This document shows positions 8,811 to 17,874 of a stretch of 64,000 bases of DNA, in pieces. The notes below the pieces were generated by a model. It had not been told where the DNA came from and ran no database searches. It was given only the letters and a program-made list of their open reading frames with translations. How positions within the stretch are numbered: the stretch's first letter is position 1; every line of letters starts with the position of its first letter. The translations under genes were made by a program, and so were the position numbers. This DNA comes from Domibacillus indicus (GTDB lineage: Bacteria; Bacillota; Bacilli; Bacillales; Domibacillaceae), in assembly GCF_000970685.1 (NCBI RefSeq), contig NZ_LAJB01000027.1:31270-95269 (forward strand), given 5' to 3'.

Positions 8811-9383
8811 TTATCTTTTTTCAATCGCCAAAATAAAAGGCGGCGTGTTCACTTGATTAATAAAACCATACTTTATAACGTGGGCTCTCTCTTGATCAAG
8901 TGAGGCGGCAAATGCAGTGACAGCATCCCGCTCATCAGCGCCGCCCTCATGCCCGTGGTAAATAACAAGCACAATCAGGCCGCCGGGCTTCAGCAGGTGA
9001 AACAATTGGCGGATCGCTTCAATCGTAGTATCCGGTTTTGTAATAATAGATTTATCACCTTTTGGCAAATAACCAAGGTTAAAAATGCCGGCGCTCACGT
9101 GTCCATGATAATCATCTGGAATACAGCGCTGCATTTGTTCATGGCCCGCATGAAAGAGAGAAACGCGGTTTGAAAGGCCGGCTTCCTCCAGCCGGCCTGC
9201 TGTATTGGAAATGGCCCGCTCCTGAACGTCAAAAGCAAAAACATGTCCGTTATCACCGGCTAATTTCGCCAGAAAAAGAGTGTCGTGTCCATTACCCGCT
9301 GTTGCATCCACCAAATAATTTGTATGGGAAACCGTTTTTTCGATCAGCAGGCGCGCAAAAGGCAAAATCCCATCAAGAATCAT
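8811..9383 (-). CDS. mnmM: tRNA 5-aminomethyluridine methyltransferase MnmM (YtqB)
   Basis: A 190-residue class I SAM methyltransferase. Motif I is VDATAGNGHDT (residues 26-36), followed by an acidic residue at the end of strand 2 (FAFDV). YtqB of B. subtilis was recently shown to methylate nm5(s2)U34 to mnm5(s2)U34 in tRNA wobble positions, the role of the MnmC2 domain in E. coli. Its start overlaps the mnmL stop by 4 bases, so the two enzymes of consecutive steps are translationally coupled. Confidence 0.88.
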   Translation of the reverse strand: MILDGILPFARLLIEKTVSHTNYLVDATAGNGHDTLFLAKLAGDNGHVFAFDVQERAISNTAGRLEEAGLSNRVSLFHAGHEQMQRCIPDDYHGHVSAGIFNLGYLPKGDKSIITKPDTTIEAIRQLFHLLKPGGLIVLVIYHGHEGGADERDAVTAFAASLDQERAHVIKYGFINQVNTPPFILAIEKR

Positions 9384-10336
9384 GGCTGCATAACGGCTCC
9401 TTTATAAAATTTGCCCTGCCATGTGTCACGCTTCAGCATTTCGGCGTGGATAGCATTCAGCACATCCCACTTGTTCACACTCCACATCGGGCCGATCATT
9501 AATTCAATTGGTCCATCCCCCGTAATGCGGTGGACAATCATTTCAGGAGGTAGAATTTCAAGCTGGTCAACAACCAGCTTCGCATATTCATCCATTGATA
9601 AAAAGTCAAGCATGCCTTTTTCATATTGCTTCACAAGCGGTGTCCCCTTTAATAAATGAAGCAAATGGATTTTAATGCCCTGTACATCGAGGTCAGCAAT
9701 TGCCTGTGCGGTTTCCATCATCATTTCCGGTGTTTCCAGCGGAAGTCCATTTATTAAGTGCGAGCAGATGCGGATATTATGCTTGCGTAATTTTTCGACA
9801 CCTTCCACATATGTCTGAAAATCATGGGCACGATTAATAATGCGGGCTGTTTTTTCATGAACAGTCTGCAGGCCCAGCTCTACCCATAAATACGTGCGTT
9901 CATTCAGCTCGGCCAAATACTCCACTACATCATCCGGCAGGCAGTCGGGGCGCGTAGCAACCGAAAGGCCGACAACATCTTCCTGCTTCAGGACGGTTTC
10001 ATATTTTTCACGCAGAACATCAACCGGTGCATGTGTATTTGTGTAAGCTTGAAAGTAAGCCATGTACTTGCCATGCTTCCATTTTTCATGCATTTTTGTT
10101 TTAACATCATGAAATTGTTTTTCCAGCGGCTCGGCCCGGTCGCCTGCAAAATCCCCGGAGCCGGCTGCACTGCAAAATGTACAGCCGCCAAATGCCACTG
10201 TACCATCGCGGTTCGGGCAGTCAAACCCGCCGTCCAGCGCGACTTTAAACACTTTATGCCCAAAATGCTTCCGCAAATGATAATTCCATGTATGATACCG
10301 TCTGTCGTCACTTGCGTACGGAAACGGGTTGGTCAT
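9380..10336 (-). CDS. mnmL: Radical SAM enzyme MnmL (YtqA), tRNA wobble modification
   Basis: A 318-residue radical SAM protein of the YtqA/YhcC family. The cluster-binding cysteines lie in the spaced form DCPNRDG...GGCTFC (about residues 38-54), typical of the family. YtqA has been reported to convert cmnm5U34 to nm5U34 in Gram-positive bacteria that lack the MnmC oxidase domain, feeding MnmM downstream. RBS AAGGAGGAATG lies upstream on the minus strand. The pair forms a two-gene operon diverging from leuS. Confidence 0.87.
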   Translation of the reverse strand: MTNPFPYASDDRRYHTWNYHLRKHFGHKVFKVALDGGFDCPNRDGTVAFGGCTFCSAAGSGDFAGDRAEPLEKQFHDVKTKMHEKWKHGKYMAYFQAYTNTHAPVDVLREKYETVLKQEDVVGLSVATRPDCLPDDVVEYLAELNERTYLWVELGLQTVHEKTARIINRAHDFQTYVEGVEKLRKHNIRICSHLINGLPLETPEMMMETAQAIADLDVQGIKIHLLHLLKGTPLVKQYEKGMLDFLSMDEYAKLVVDQLEILPPEMIVHRITGDGPIELMIGPMWSVNKWDVLNAIHAEMLKRDTWQGKFYKGAVMQP

Positions 10337-10401
10337 GAGTCATTCCTCCTTTAAAACTCGTTTTAAATTTTAACATGAACGAGGGGATGGGTAAAATGCG
10401 C

Positions 10402-10430
10402 TTGCATATTGACTGAAGTTTTTCTAAAAT
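10402..10430 (+). promoter_or_regulatory. Promoter of leuS
   Basis: TTGCAT (10402-10407), 17-base spacer, TAAAAT (10425-10430). Transcription would begin near 10437, leaving a leader of about 178 bases. Confidence 0.7.
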
Positions 10431-10436
10431 GAGAGG

Positions 10437-10614
10437 TAAAGATTAATGAAGAAGGCCGGCGGGTTAACATTTAACACTGGGTAGAGACACACCTCTCCTG
10501 TCCCACTATACTGGGCGGGAGTTTTTTCGTTAGAGACCCGCAGGATACGGGTCAGCGAAGACGCGGCGGGGCTGGTCTTCGATCTTAGTACATAAACGGA
10601 AGGCAGGTTTCAGC
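10437..10614 (+). promoter_or_regulatory. Structured leuS leader with internal terminator, not a T-box
   Basis: The leader holds an intrinsic terminator: CTCCTGTCCCA (10495-10505) pairs with TGGGCGGGAG (10512-10521) with one bulge, followed by T6 (10522-10527). A possible competing pairing, TGGG-GAG with CTC-CCA, sits just upstream (10478-10505). After the terminator come two more hairpins, GACCCG/CGGGTC (about 10535-10553) and CGAAGAC/GTCTTCG (about 10556-10582). The T-box consensus GGGTGGNACCGCG and a CTN specifier loop, expected for a Bacillus leuS, are not present. The signal sensed is unknown. Confidence 0.6.
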
Positions 10615-13026
10615 ATGAACTTTGATCATAAGCAGATCGAACAAAAATGGCAGAGCTATTGGGAAAAGCATAAAACCTTTAAGATGAACAATGACTCGGA
10701 CAAACCGAAATTTTACGCACTGGATATGTTTCCGTATCCATCAGGGGCAGGACTTCACGTCGGCCACCCGGAAGGCTACACAGCAACGGATATCCTAAGC
10801 CGCTTTAAGCGTATGCAGGGCTTCAATGTGCTTCATCCGATGGGATGGGATGCATTCGGACTGCCAGCGGAGCAGTATGCCCTGGATACAGGGAACGACC
10901 CGGCGGAATTTACCGAGCAGAATATTAATAATTTCCGCCGCCAGATTAAATCATTGGGATTTTCTTATGATTGGGACCGGGAAATTAATACAACAGATCC
11001 GAAATATTATAAATGGACGCAATGGATTTTCCTTCAATTATACAAAAAAGGCCTTGCGTATGTAGATGAGGTGCCGGTGAACTGGTGCCCGGCTCTTGGA
11101 ACGGTTTTGGCGAATGAAGAAGTAATCGACGGCAAGTCAGAACGCGGCGGCCATCCGGTTGAACGCCGTCCGATGCGCCAGTGGATGCTGAAAATAACAG
11201 CGTATGCAGACCGGCTGCTTGAAGACCTGGATGAGCTTGACTGGCCGGAAAGCATTAAAGACATGCAGCGCAATTGGATCGGACGTTCTGAAGGAGCTGA
11301 AGTAACATTCAACATTGAGGGGCACAAGGAAACATTCACAGTATTTACGACGCGTCCGGATACATTATTCGGAGCGACTTATGCTGTTCTGGCTCCTGAG
11401 CACCCATTTGTGGAGAAAATTACAACCGGGGAACAAAAAGAAGCCGTCAATGCTTATATTGATCAAGTAAAATCAAAAAGCGATCTTGAACGGACCGATC
11501 TTGCCAAAGACAAAACGGGTGTATTCACAGGTGCCTATGCGGTAAATCCAGTAAACGGTGAAAAAATGCCGATCTGGATTGCCGACTATGTATTAATCAC
11601 ATATGGAACAGGCGCGATTATGGCGGTTCCGGCGCACGATGAACGCGACTTTGAATTTGCGAAAAAATTTGATTTGCCTATTAAAGAAGTGGTTGCCGGC
11701 GGAAATATCGCAGAAGAAGCATACACAGGCGACGGCGCTCACGTAAATTCAGGCTTCCTTGATGGCTTAAATAAAGAAGATGGAATCACCAAAATGATTG
11801 AATGGCTGGAGCAGGAGGGAGTCGGTACAAAGAAAGTCACGTACCGGCTGCGCGACTGGCTGTTCAGCCGTCAGCGTTACTGGGGAGAACCAATTCCAGT
11901 CATCCATTGGGAAGATGGCACGACTACCGCTGTTCCGGAAGCTGAATTGCCGCTTGTATTGCCAAAAACAACAGAAATCCGCCCGTCCGGAACTGGTGAA
12001 TCACCGCTGGCTGTTATTGAAGACTGGGTGAATGTGATCGATCCGGAAACAGGCAAAAAAGGCCGGCGCGAAACAAATACAATGCCGCAATGGGCAGGAA
12101 GCTGCTGGTATTACCTTCGCTTTATCGATCCGGACAACCAGGAAGCACTGGCAGACCCGGAATTATTGAAGCGCTGGCTGCCGGTTGATATATATATCGG
12201 CGGAGCCGAGCATGCTGTTCTGCACCTGCTGTATGCGCGTTTCTGGCATAAGGTATTGTATGATATCGGTGTGGTCCATACGAAGGAACCGTTCCAAAAA
12301 TTGTTTAACCAGGGAATGATCCTGGGCGAAAACAATGAAAAAATGAGCAAGTCAAAAGGAAACGTTGTAAATCCAGATGAGATCGTAGAAAGTCACGGTG
12401 CCGATACGCTTCGTCTTTATGAAATGTTTATGGGCCCTCTTGAGGCTTCAATTGCCTGGAGCACAACAGGGGTAGACGGAGCACGCCGCTTCCTTGATCG
12501 TATCTGGCGCCTGCTTGTCACAGATGACGGCTCTTTAACACCGAAAATCACGGGACAGGACACATCACTTGAAAAAGTGTATCATCAAACCGTGAAAAAA
12601 GTGACGGAAGACTATGAAGGACTTCGCTTTAACACCGCGATTTCACAGATGATGGTATTTGTGAATGAAGCCAATAAAGCTGAAACCATTCCGGCCGAGT
12701 ATGCGGAAGGCTTTGTGAAGCTGGCAGCGCCGCTTGCTCCGCATCTGGCGGAAGAACTCTGGGAAAAGCTTGGGCATAGCGGCACAATTACGTACGAAGC
12801 ATGGCCTGCGTTTGATGAATCCAAACTCATTGATGATGAAGTGGAGATCGTGCTGCAGGTGAACGGAAAAGTGAAGGCGAAATTGATGGTTTCAAAAGAT
12901 GCTACCCGGGAACAAATGGAAGAAATTGCGATGCAAAATGATAAGTTTAAAGAAGAGCTGTCAGGCAAAACAATCCGCAAGGTAATTGCAGTGCCAGGCA
13001 AGCTTGTTAATGTGGTCGCAAATTAA
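10615..13026 (+). CDS. leuS: Leucyl-tRNA synthetase
   Basis: Charges tRNA-Leu. The 803-residue class I synthetase has HVGH at 48-51 and KMSKS at 576-580, with the CP1 editing domain between ([19 protein letters not shown] around 245-265, threonine-rich editing motif) and a C-terminal anticodon-binding region. Length equals that of B. subtilis LeuS within one residue. RBS GGAAGGCAGG lies upstream. Expression probably depends on read-through of the leader terminator at 10495-10527. ytwF follows after 20 bases. Confidence 0.98.
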   Translation: MNFDHKQIEQKWQSYWEKHKTFKMNNDSDKPKFYALDMFPYPSGAGLHVGHPEGYTATDILSRFKRMQGFNVLHPMGWDAFGLPAEQYALDTGNDPAEFTEQNINNFRRQIKSLGFSYDWDREINTTDPKYYKWTQWIFLQLYKKGLAYVDEVPVNWCPALGTVLANEEVIDGKSERGGHPVERRPMRQWMLKITAYADRLLEDLDELDWPESIKDMQRNWIGRSEGAEVTFNIEGHKETFTVFTTRPDTLFGATYAVLAPEHPFVEKITTGEQKEAVNAYIDQVKSKSDLERTDLAKDKTGVFTGAYAVNPVNGEKMPIWIADYVLITYGTGAIMAVPAHDERDFEFAKKFDLPIKEVVAGGNIAEEAYTGDGAHVNSGFLDGLNKEDGITKMIEWLEQEGVGTKKVTYRLRDWLFSRQRYWGEPIPVIHWEDGTTTAVPEAELPLVLPKTTEIRPSGTGESPLAVIEDWVNVIDPETGKKGRRETNTMPQWAGSCWYYLRFIDPDNQEALADPELLKRWLPVDIYIGGAEHAVLHLLYARFWHKVLYDIGVVHTKEPFQKLFNQGMILGENNEKMSKSKGNVVNPDEIVESHGADTLRLYEMFMGPLEASIAWSTTGVDGARRFLDRIWRLLVTDDGSLTPKITGQDTSLEKVYHQTVKKVTEDYEGLRFNTAISQMMVFVNEANKAETIPAEYAEGFVKLAAPLAPHLAEELWEKLGHSGTITYEAWPAFDESKLIDDEVEIVLQVNGKVKAKLMVSKDATREQMEEIAMQNDKFKEELSGKTIRKVIAVPGKLVNVVAN

Positions 13027-13046
13027 CAGGGAAGGAATGAAGTAAC

Positions 13047-13355
13047 ATGATTCCGACAATCACAGGTGAAGAGGTACGCCAAAAGCTCGAAAGCGGAGAA
13101 AAGCTGGCATTGATTGATGTCCGTGAAGACGAAGAAGTGGCAGAAGGGATGATTCCCGAAGCGGAACATATCGTAATGGGGACGATTCCTGAAAACCTGG
13201 ATCGTTTTGATAAAGAAACAAACTATATCATTATCTGCCGTTCCGGTGTTCGCTCCGAAAATGTGTCCCGCTTTTTAATTGATAATGGATTTAAAGCGAC
13301 TAACATGACTGGCGGCATGCTGAACTACACTGGCGAAACAGTGCCGAAAAGCTAA
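13047..13355 (+). CDS. ytwF: Single-domain rhodanese YtwF
   Basis: A 102-residue rhodanese-fold protein with the active-site loop CRSGVRS at 64-70, Cys64 being the persulfide-carrying residue, and LIDVREDEE at 22-30. Single-domain rhodaneses carry sulfane sulfur between partners; the specific partner here is unknown. It follows leuS with its own RBS (GGAAGG) and ends at a strong terminator. Confidence 0.88.
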   Translation: MIPTITGEEVRQKLESGEKLALIDVREDEEVAEGMIPEAEHIVMGTIPENLDRFDKETNYIIICRSGVRSENVSRFLIDNGFKATNMTGGMLNYTGETVPKS

Positions 13356-13357
13356 TA

Positions 13358-13397
13358 AAAAGGTGTTCCCTATGTTTACAGGGAGCACCTTTTTTTG
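13358..13397 (+). terminator. Terminator after ytwF
   Basis: AAAAGGTGTTCCC / GGGAGCACCTTTT with one wobble pair and a ten-base loop, followed by T8. Confidence 0.9.
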
Positions 13398-13400
13398 ATC

Positions 13401-13559
13401 GACGGCGCGTTTTATTTGATCAATGGCGCGTTTTCTGCTGAAAGCGGCGCAATATTTTCCATTTTGGCGCGATAAGCTGTTTATTGCGCCATATTGAAAG
13501 GGAAACGCGCCGTAACAGCCGGAAATTGCGCCATCCGGCTTCAGAAATGCGCCATGAAA
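13401..13559. repeat. Eight-box GGCGC array, 21-bp phased, dyad-symmetric
   Basis: The whole space between the ytwF terminator and the ytfP stop is an ordered array. GGCGC boxes on the plus strand begin at 13404, 13425, 13446 and 13466. The inverse GCGCC boxes begin at 13486, 13507, 13528 and 13549. Spacing is 21 bases except for one 20-base and the central 20-base step, and matching boxes share a common centre near 13478. Box consensus in its own direction is AYGGCGCRWTTT; the nine or ten bases between boxes are not conserved. No encoded protein is likely (plus frame stops at 13472). Function unknown. Confidence 0.9.
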
Positions 13560-14813
13560 TTATCGGACGGCCGCTGCGTTTGTTCCGGCAATGTGACCGG
13601 TAATGAGCGCAGCTGTAATGTTGTAGCCGCCGGTATAGCCGTGAATATCAATAATCTCGCCGCAGAAAAAAAGCCCGTCTTTCTTTTTAGAAGCCATTGT
13701 TTTCGGTTCAATTTCTTTTACTGACACGCCGCCGCCGGTTACAAATGCTTTTTCAATCGGCAGTGTCCCGTGAACGGCTATTTTAAATGACTTCATTGAA
13801 GCGGCAAGCGCGCGGATAAGCGGCTCAGACAGCTGATTTCCTGCTGTTTCTAAATTAATGCCGCTTCGCTCAAGCAAAAAGTGCAGGTATCTTTCAGGCA
13901 ATAAAGCTTTCAAGCTGTTTTTGACTGCTTTTTTCGGCTCTTCTTTGATAATCTTTCGAATAGCCACGCCCGCTTCGTGCTCATTGCCATCTGGAAATAC
14001 GTCGATAGACAGGTAAACAGGAGCGCCGTTTTTCCTTAATTCTTTTACGACATACTGACTGCAGCGAAGAGCCGCCGGCCCGGATACTCCAAAGTGGGTG
14101 AACAGCATATCCATCCGGTGGGTAACAAGCGGTTTGCCCTTCTTGTTTAAAACGGAAAGACTCGCATCCCGAAGAGCCAGCCCCTGCAGGGAACGGTTTA
14201 CAATAAACGGTTCTTTTGAGGTAATCGGCACCTCGGTCGGGAATAATTCGGTCACCGTGTGCCCTGCCTGCTCTGCCCACGGATAGCCGTCTCCGGTTGA
14301 TCCTGTTTGCGGCACAGCCTTGCCGCCGGTCGCAAGGACAACAGCATTTGAAAGAACTTTCTCTCCTGACACAAGGCGGACGCCGCGTATATATTCATCA
14401 TCCATAAGCAGTTCAGCAACAGGGGCTTCGAGCCGCATTTCAACCCGCTGTTTTTTCAATTCACCGAGCAGCGCTTCTACTACATCCTGGGCCCGGTTGG
14501 ATACCGGAAACATCCGTCCGTGGTCTTCTTCTTTCAGCTTTACGCCAAGACCTTCAAAAAAACGGATAATGTCTTCGTTGCTAAAAACGGAAAAAGCGCT
14601 GTACAAAAAACGGCCATTTCCGGGAATATGCCGGATAATTTCTTCAATGGGCAGCCGGTTGGTCACATTGCAGCGCCCGCCTCCGGAAATTTGCAGTTTA
14701 TTGCCGGGCTTTTTGCCTTTATCAATTAACAGTGTACGCGCACCGGCCCGGCCCGAGGCAATCGCAGCCATCAAGCCTGCCGGGCCGCCGCCCACTACAA
14801 TCACGTCATACAT
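13560..14813 (-). CDS. ytfP: FAD/NAD(P)-dependent oxidoreductase YtfP (HI0933/BaiN family)
   Basis: A 417-residue flavoprotein. The dinucleotide-binding GGGPAG lies at 8-13, followed by the family-typical [11 protein letters not shown] at about 43-53 and a C-terminal GGxxVKEIxPKTM...GLFFCGE block (about 345-380) that closes the FAD site. Members are soluble flavoproteins of largely unproven substrate. It is monocistronic with RBS GAGGTGA. Its stop codon is only eight bases from the last box of the GGCGC array, and no ordinary T-run terminator follows it. Confidence 0.9.
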   Translation of the reverse strand: MYDVIVVGGGPAGLMAAIASGRAGARTLLIDKGKKPGNKLQISGGGRCNVTNRLPIEEIIRHIPGNGRFLYSAFSVFSNEDIIRFFEGLGVKLKEEDHGRMFPVSNRAQDVVEALLGELKKQRVEMRLEAPVAELLMDDEYIRGVRLVSGEKVLSNAVVLATGGKAVPQTGSTGDGYPWAEQAGHTVTELFPTEVPITSKEPFIVNRSLQGLALRDASLSVLNKKGKPLVTHRMDMLFTHFGVSGPAALRCSQYVVKELRKNGAPVYLSIDVFPDGNEHEAGVAIRKIIKEEPKKAVKNSLKALLPERYLHFLLERSGINLETAGNQLSEPLIRALAASMKSFKIAVHGTLPIEKAFVTGGGVSVKEIEPKTMASKKKDGLFFCGEIIDIHGYTGGYNITAALITGHIAGTNAAAVR

Positions 14814-14932
14814 GTTGTCACCTCATTCTTCAAGCTTTGTTCATTATAGCAGATGGTGAAAAAAATTGTCAGGCACGTGAGAAAGAGGTACACTAGCAAG
14901 TGATGCTTAATGAGAAAAAGAGGGATTTATGT

Positions 14933-16555
14933 ATGTCATCCAATTTAATACGAGGGACGTTTATCCTCACGCTGGGTACTTTTATATCCAAGTTTCTTGG
15001 CTTGTTTTATGTGATTCCATTTTACAGTATTATCGGCGGTGAAGATGCAGCGGCGCTTTACAGCTACGGGTATGTGCCGTATACGATTTTTATCAGCATT
15101 GCCACAGCCGGAGTTCCGCTGGCGGTATCGAAATATATTGCAAAATATAATGCGATTGAAGAATATGCAGTTGGCCGAAAGCTGTTTAAATCGGGAATCG
15201 TGATTATGCTGGCAACCGGATTTGTTTCTTTCCTCATCATGTACTCGTTTGCGCCGTTTTTTGCCAGACTTTCATTAGACGGCAAGGAAACCACGTATAC
15301 AATTGAACAAGTGGCCACAGTTATCCGCGCAGTGAGCTTTGCTTTGATTATTGTTCCGTTTCTGAGTGTGACGCGCGGTTTTTTCCAGGGGCACCAGTCA
15401 ATGGGGCCGTCCGCGGTATCAACTGTCGTGGAACAAATCGCCCGGATTGTTTTTCTTTTAGCAGGGGCTTACATCGTTATTCACGTTATGAACGGTTCTG
15501 TTGTCACTGCTATTAGTGTAGCCACTTTTGCGGCTTTTATTGGCGCATTATTCGGCTTGATTGTGCTGTACTGGTACTTTTTTAAGCGAAAAAAACAGCT
15601 GGACAAGCTGCTGGGGCAGGATAAAGGACAGGCAGACGTTTCCTTATTCGGTATGTATTCAGAAATTGTTGTTTATGCGATTCCTTTTATTTTTGTCGGC
15701 ATTGCGATTCCGCTTTACCAGGCAATTGACCAGTTAACATTCATGAAAGCCATGTCCGAGATCGGCCTCGAAAAAACAGCCGTCACCTCGTTCGGGATAT
15801 TAAATTTCAGTACACAGAAGCTGGTGATTATCCCGGTTTCGCTGGCAACGGCTTTTGCCATGACACTGGTACCAATTATCACAAGCTCCTTTGTGAAAAA
15901 TGAAATGGACACAGTGAAGCGGCAGCTGAATAAAACATATGAAGTGCTGCTATTTTTAACGGTTCCTGCCGCAATTGGCATGGCACTGCTGGCTGAACCG
16001 CTTTACACGGTTTTTTATGATTACAGCGCTCTTGGAACTTCTGTGCTGCGCGTCTATGCGCCGGTGGCGATCCTGTTTGCCCTGTTTTCGGTTACAGCAG
16101 CCATTTTGCAGGGGATCAATGAACAGCGTTTTACAGTGCTAAGCCTGCTTACAGGCATCCTTGTAAAATTGTCTCTCAATATTCCGCTTATTAAACTGTT
16201 TGAAACAGAGGGGGCAGTTTACGCGACTGCTCTTGGGTACGTAACATCCACTATTATTAATTTAGCGGTAATTCGTTATTACGCTGATTATTCATTCCGT
16301 CCGCTGGCAAAAAAAATGGGCTTGATTGCGGTTTTTAATGCGGTAATGGCCGTTGTTGTAATGGTGATTTATGGTATTCTATCTCTTGTGCTTTCAACGG
16401 AAAAAGATATCCCGGCTCTGCTGATCATTGTGATTTGTGCCGGCGCGGGCGCTGTGGTTTACTTTGTATTAAGCGAAAAATCCGGCCTTCTTGCCGATGT
16501 GTTTGGATCAAGGCTTGATGGCCTGAAACGAAAATTACGCTTAAAAAAAGCATAA
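14933..16555 (+). CDS. ytgP: MurJ/SpoVB-type lipid flippase YtgP
   Basis: A 540-residue integral membrane protein with about 14 hydrophobic segments, of the MOP (MATE/polysaccharide exporter) superfamily. B. subtilis YtgP is a MurJ-like lipid II flippase for peptidoglycan synthesis. The start at 14933 (MSSNLIRGTFILTLG) follows AGAGGG; a GTG at 14900 is in frame but lacks an RBS. An internal cytoplasmic loop at about 220-240 is lysine-rich. It is followed after 12 bases by the pseudouridine synthase ytzG, probably on one transcript. Confidence 0.92.
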   Translation: MSSNLIRGTFILTLGTFISKFLGLFYVIPFYSIIGGEDAAALYSYGYVPYTIFISIATAGVPLAVSKYIAKYNAIEEYAVGRKLFKSGIVIMLATGFVSFLIMYSFAPFFARLSLDGKETTYTIEQVATVIRAVSFALIIVPFLSVTRGFFQGHQSMGPSAVSTVVEQIARIVFLLAGAYIVIHVMNGSVVTAISVATFAAFIGALFGLIVLYWYFFKRKKQLDKLLGQDKGQADVSLFGMYSEIVVYAIPFIFVGIAIPLYQAIDQLTFMKAMSEIGLEKTAVTSFGILNFSTQKLVIIPVSLATAFAMTLVPIITSSFVKNEMDTVKRQLNKTYEVLLFLTVPAAIGMALLAEPLYTVFYDYSALGTSVLRVYAPVAILFALFSVTAAILQGINEQRFTVLSLLTGILVKLSLNIPLIKLFETEGAVYATALGYVTSTIINLAVIRYYADYSFRPLAKKMGLIAVFNAVMAVVVMVIYGILSLVLSTEKDIPALLIIVICAGAGAVVYFVLSEKSGLLADVFGSRLDGLKRKLRLKKA

Positions 16556-16567
16556 AGGGTGTGTAGC

Positions 16568-17278
16568 ATGCGTTTAGACAAATGGCTGGCTAATTCGGGC
16601 ATAGGTTCCCGGAAAGAAGTAAAAAAGCTTTTAAAAACCGGTGCTGTAACGGTAAATGGAAAGATGGTAAAAGATGCCAAAGTCCAGGTAAATCCAGATG
16701 AGGACGAAGTGATGCTTTTTGATGAGCCGGTGGAATATCGGGAATTTATTTATCTTATGATGAATAAGCCTGCTGGAGTTATTTCTGCCACAGAAGATAG
16801 CCGGGATGAAACGGTGATTGACCTGCTCGATGAGATGCACCGTCATTTCGAACCGCATCCGGTAGGTCGGCTTGATAAAGATACAGAGGGCCTGCTGCTT
16901 TTAACCAATGACGGGCAGCTGTCGCATCATCTGCTGTCACCCAAGCATCATGTGCCGAAAACGTATTTTGCCCGCATTCTTGGAGAAGTAACGGAAGCGG
17001 ATGCCGCTGCATTTAAAGAAGGAGTGGTGCTCGATGATGGCTACAAGACAAAGCCGGGGGATCTTGTTATCCTGAAGCAGGGAAAGGAATCCGAAATCGA
17101 GCTGACCATTACGGAAGGAAAGTTTCATCAAGTAAAACGAATGTTTCAATCCGTCGGCAAAGAAGTATTGTTTTTAAAGAGATTGTCAATGGGAGCAGTG
17201 ACGCTGGACGAAGAATTGGAGCTCGGAGAATATCGGGAGCTGTCTGGAGAGGAATTGGATTTATTGGGGAAAAGCTGA
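16568..17278 (+). CDS. ytzG: rRNA pseudouridine synthase, RsuA family (YtzG)
   Basis: A 236-residue protein with an N-terminal S4 RNA-binding domain (about 1-45) and a catalytic domain with GRLDKDTEG at 100-108, where Asp103 is the nucleophile. The family isomerises a single uridine in 16S (or 23S) rRNA; I infer the 16S-type RsuA from the sequence. The ATG at 16568 follows AAAGGGTG; an in-frame GTG at 16559 overlaps that site. Confidence 0.92.
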   Translation: MRLDKWLANSGIGSRKEVKKLLKTGAVTVNGKMVKDAKVQVNPDEDEVMLFDEPVEYREFIYLMMNKPAGVISATEDSRDETVIDLLDEMHRHFEPHPVGRLDKDTEGLLLLTNDGQLSHHLLSPKHHVPKTYFARILGEVTEADAAAFKEGVVLDDGYKTKPGDLVILKQGKESEIELTITEGKFHQVKRMFQSVGKEVLFLKRLSMGAVTLDEELELGEYRELSGEELDLLGKS

Positions 17279-17279
17279 A

Positions 17280-17316
17280 AAAACGGCTGTCCATAACGGG
17301 CAGCCGTTTTTTTTAT
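17280..17316. terminator. Terminator between ytzG and ytzE
   Basis: AAAACGGCTGTCC / GGGCAGCCGTTTT with one wobble pair, A6 before and T8 after, usable by both convergent genes. Confidence 0.9.
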
Positions 17317-17324
17317 ACTATTCA

Positions 17325-17546
17325 TTATGAAGTCATGCGTACTTTTTTTTCTGTCGTTGTCCATTTTCCGCGTGTTGGACTAAAAACAAGCTCATTATAA
17401 GCCAGCACATTCAAGTCACGTTGAATCGTTCGCGGGGTGATACCGAATTCATCTACAATATCCTGCGTTGTCACAGTCCCATTTTCCTTAATATAGATGT
17501 AGATGGATTTTATGCGAGTCAGCATCCGATTTGTAGTAGGCTTCAA
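17325..17546 (-). CDS. ytzE: Small DeoR-type HTH protein YtzE
   Basis: A 73-residue protein consisting of a DeoR-like winged helix-turn-helix (VTTQDIVDEFGITPRTIQRD at about 25-44) and nothing else. It lacks the sugar-phosphate effector domain of full-length DeoR repressors. Its target is unknown. It matches the short B. subtilis YtzE found beside the same pseudouridine synthase. The 5' end has the weak RBS GAGGGAG. Confidence 0.85.
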   Translation of the reverse strand: MKPTTNRMLTRIKSIYIYIKENGTVTTQDIVDEFGITPRTIQRDLNVLAYNELVFSPTRGKWTTTEKKVRMTS

Positions 17547-17874
17547 AGAACCACTCCCTCATCTTTTTTCCCGGAGGCGCAATAACAACAGGCGACAAAA
17601 AACGATGATATGATTAAGCTGGTTCAGACATCTCCTTTACAGCCTATTTTACATAGGTATTAAGCTTGTCTGGTAATTACAGTTTACTTTATTTGTTTGG
17701 ATTTTGCTACAAAAAACCGCTGAATTTACAAGAGATTTACCCGTTTTTAATAATATTATGCTTTCAAAGAGGAAAAATGTACGTATTTTTTTGACATAAA
17801 GTAAGATAAAGACTTTGTAAAGATATTGGTTAAACGATACATTCATATGTAGAATAAAAGAGGGAGGAATGTAT
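17547..17874. other. Intergenic region ytzE-ytjP
   Basis: This 328-base AT-rich gap holds the divergent promoters of ytzE and ytjP. A perfect TTGACA is at 17791-17796 but the best -10 at standard spacing (TTTGTA, 17814) is poor. TTGGTT (17826) with TAGAAT (17850-17855) is an alternative, though it would start the transcript almost at the RBS. I see no repeat, RNA gene or further reading frame. Confidence 0.5.

Noticed and set aside
10446..10484. Leader peptide before leuS (12 codons)
   Set aside because: The ATG is about nine bases after the predicted transcript start, leaving no RBS, and it has only one leucine codon.
10437..10614. T-box in the leuS leader
   Set aside because: No GGGTGGNACCGCG and no specifier loop could be found, in contrast to the tyrS leader.
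12612..13001. 129-residue minus-strand frame inside leuS
   Set aside because: Shadow frame of a certain gene, serine-rich composition, no RBS.
13401..13472. Heptapeptide-repeat coding sequence (Gly-Ala-Phe type)
   Set aside because: The 21-base period gives in-frame GGC GCR codons, but the frame has no RBS or start and stops at 13472; the same pattern appears on the other strand, so the period is better explained by DNA phasing.
13401..13559. CRISPR array
   Set aside because: Boxes are only about 12 bases, spacers about 9-10 bases, half of the boxes are inverted, and there is no cas gene in the window.
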